Part shown: positions 63,753-64,000 of the stretch, piece after piece
How positions within the stretch are numbered: position 1 is the first letter of the stretch
Layout of the letters: each line of letters opens with the position of its first letter
From: Campylobacter ureolyticus ACS-301-V-Sch3b
GTDB taxonomy: Bacteria > Campylobacterota > Campylobacteria > Campylobacterales > Campylobacteraceae
Direction: 5' to 3'
NCBI RefSeq assembly: GCF_000413435.1
Contig: NZ_KE340327.1
Span: 133,667 to 197,666, forward strand
Length of the DNA: 64,000 nucleotides
The notes under the pieces: model-generated
What the model saw: the letters and a program-made list of their open reading frames with translations, nothing else
Database searches by the model: none
Told to the model about the DNA's origin: nothing
Program-made: the position numbers and the translations under genes

Positions 63753-64000
63753 TTAAATATAATAAATTTTTTTATTACATTTTATTTTTAAATTTTCAAT
63801 ACACTTATCCATGTAATCCCAATCAGGAGTTTTTTCATTTTTTACTGGAAGTAATATAGAAAAATCTTTTTTAATGTGCCTATTTAATTCATTTTCAAAA
63901 GCTTTATAATATAATTGTGATTCCTTAAAAATCATAGTTGCTATGAACATCTTACAATTAAATGAAATATTGCTTTTAGCTCTCAATACACTTACATTTT
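63753..64000 (-). CDS. C-terminal part of a restriction specificity (TRD-like) protein
   Basis: The frame is open to the window edge, so the N-terminus lies beyond 64000. The visible 82 residues begin NVSVLRAKSNISFN, continue KMFIATMIFKESQLYYKAFEN and end in FSILLPVKNEKTPDWDYMDK-CIENLK. The I-LPV-x-PDW-x-FM ending is typical of target-recognition domains in type IIG and type I HsdS proteins. It could also be a truncated remnant. A TTG at 63984-63986 is the only start in the visible part and would leave just the end of the domain. Confidence 0.6.
   Translation of the reverse strand, partial: NVSVLRAKSNISFNCKMFIATMIFKESQLYYKAFENELNRHIKKDFSILLPVKNEKTPDWDYMDKCIENLKIKCNKKIYYI

Overview
The window is AT-rich chromosomal DNA of an epsilonproteobacterium (Campylobacterota), most likely a Campylobacter species. 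The signs are a XerH-type recombinase, HobA, a monomeric isocitrate dehydrogenase beside an oorDABC 2-oxoglutarate oxidoreductase, a hydABCDE uptake hydrogenase, and a gene order (rppH-lysC-hobA-holB-folP-ligA-tlyA-ribF-cmoA; ilvC-deacetylase-dprA-ruvX; rnr-holA) that I recall from Campylobacter. The species cannot be fixed from sequence alone.

Layout. 1-0.85 kb: 5' part of xerH, cut by the window edge. 0.9-4.4 kb: a large AsmA/YhdP-like envelope protein and mltG, head to head with overlapping 5' ends. 4.4-12.4 kb: a TCA operon (icd, mdh, sucCD, oorDABC) carrying isocitrate to succinate with reduced ferredoxin/flavodoxin, plus malate dehydrogenase. 12.4-12.5 kb: a remnant of an autotransporter C-terminus and a strong terminator. 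12.8-24.2 kb: a membrane-bound [NiFe] uptake hydrogenase (hydABC), its protease (hydD), hydE, and the full hypFBCDEA maturation set in one direction. 24.2-24.8 kb: mostly empty. 24.8-35.8 kb: DHH phosphoesterase and Rrf2 regulator, rpsO, a zinc-ribbon membrane protein, then a long leftward housekeeping cluster (cmoA to rppH). 35.9-39.2 kb: hemW, tatB, tatC, queA; Tat exports at least HydA here and would export the TorA-like enzyme.

39.2-44.1 kb is the accessory island. A 3,693-bp segment is repeated in part: 382 bp comprising the ruvX 3' end, a promoter with a palindrome and the start of a small membrane-protein gene occurs twice as near-identical direct repeats. Between the copies lie a Fic protein and two tandem pairs of a small protein plus an AbiEii-like nucleotidyltransferase. 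Three genes here end in a shared repeat that encodes a common C-terminal tail and overlaps the next start codon. A chimeric ORF joins a signal-peptide-like start to the last 32 residues of RuvX.

44.0-51.8 kb: ruvX, dprA, deacetylase, ilvC, rnr, holA and rpsF-ssb-rpsR. 52.2-57.3 kb: dnaB, ispG, a two-gene hypothetical cassette flanked by copies of the ispG promoter/start region, a small secreted protein and thiD. 57.4-60.4 kb: a GC-rich, probably acquired cytochrome c and TorA-like molybdoenzyme locus; the enzyme gene has two frameshifts. A response regulator is divergent from it. 61.2-64.0 kb: a DUF4230-like protein, ilvA, a DUF4298-like protein and the C-terminal end of what looks like a restriction specificity domain, cut by the window edge.
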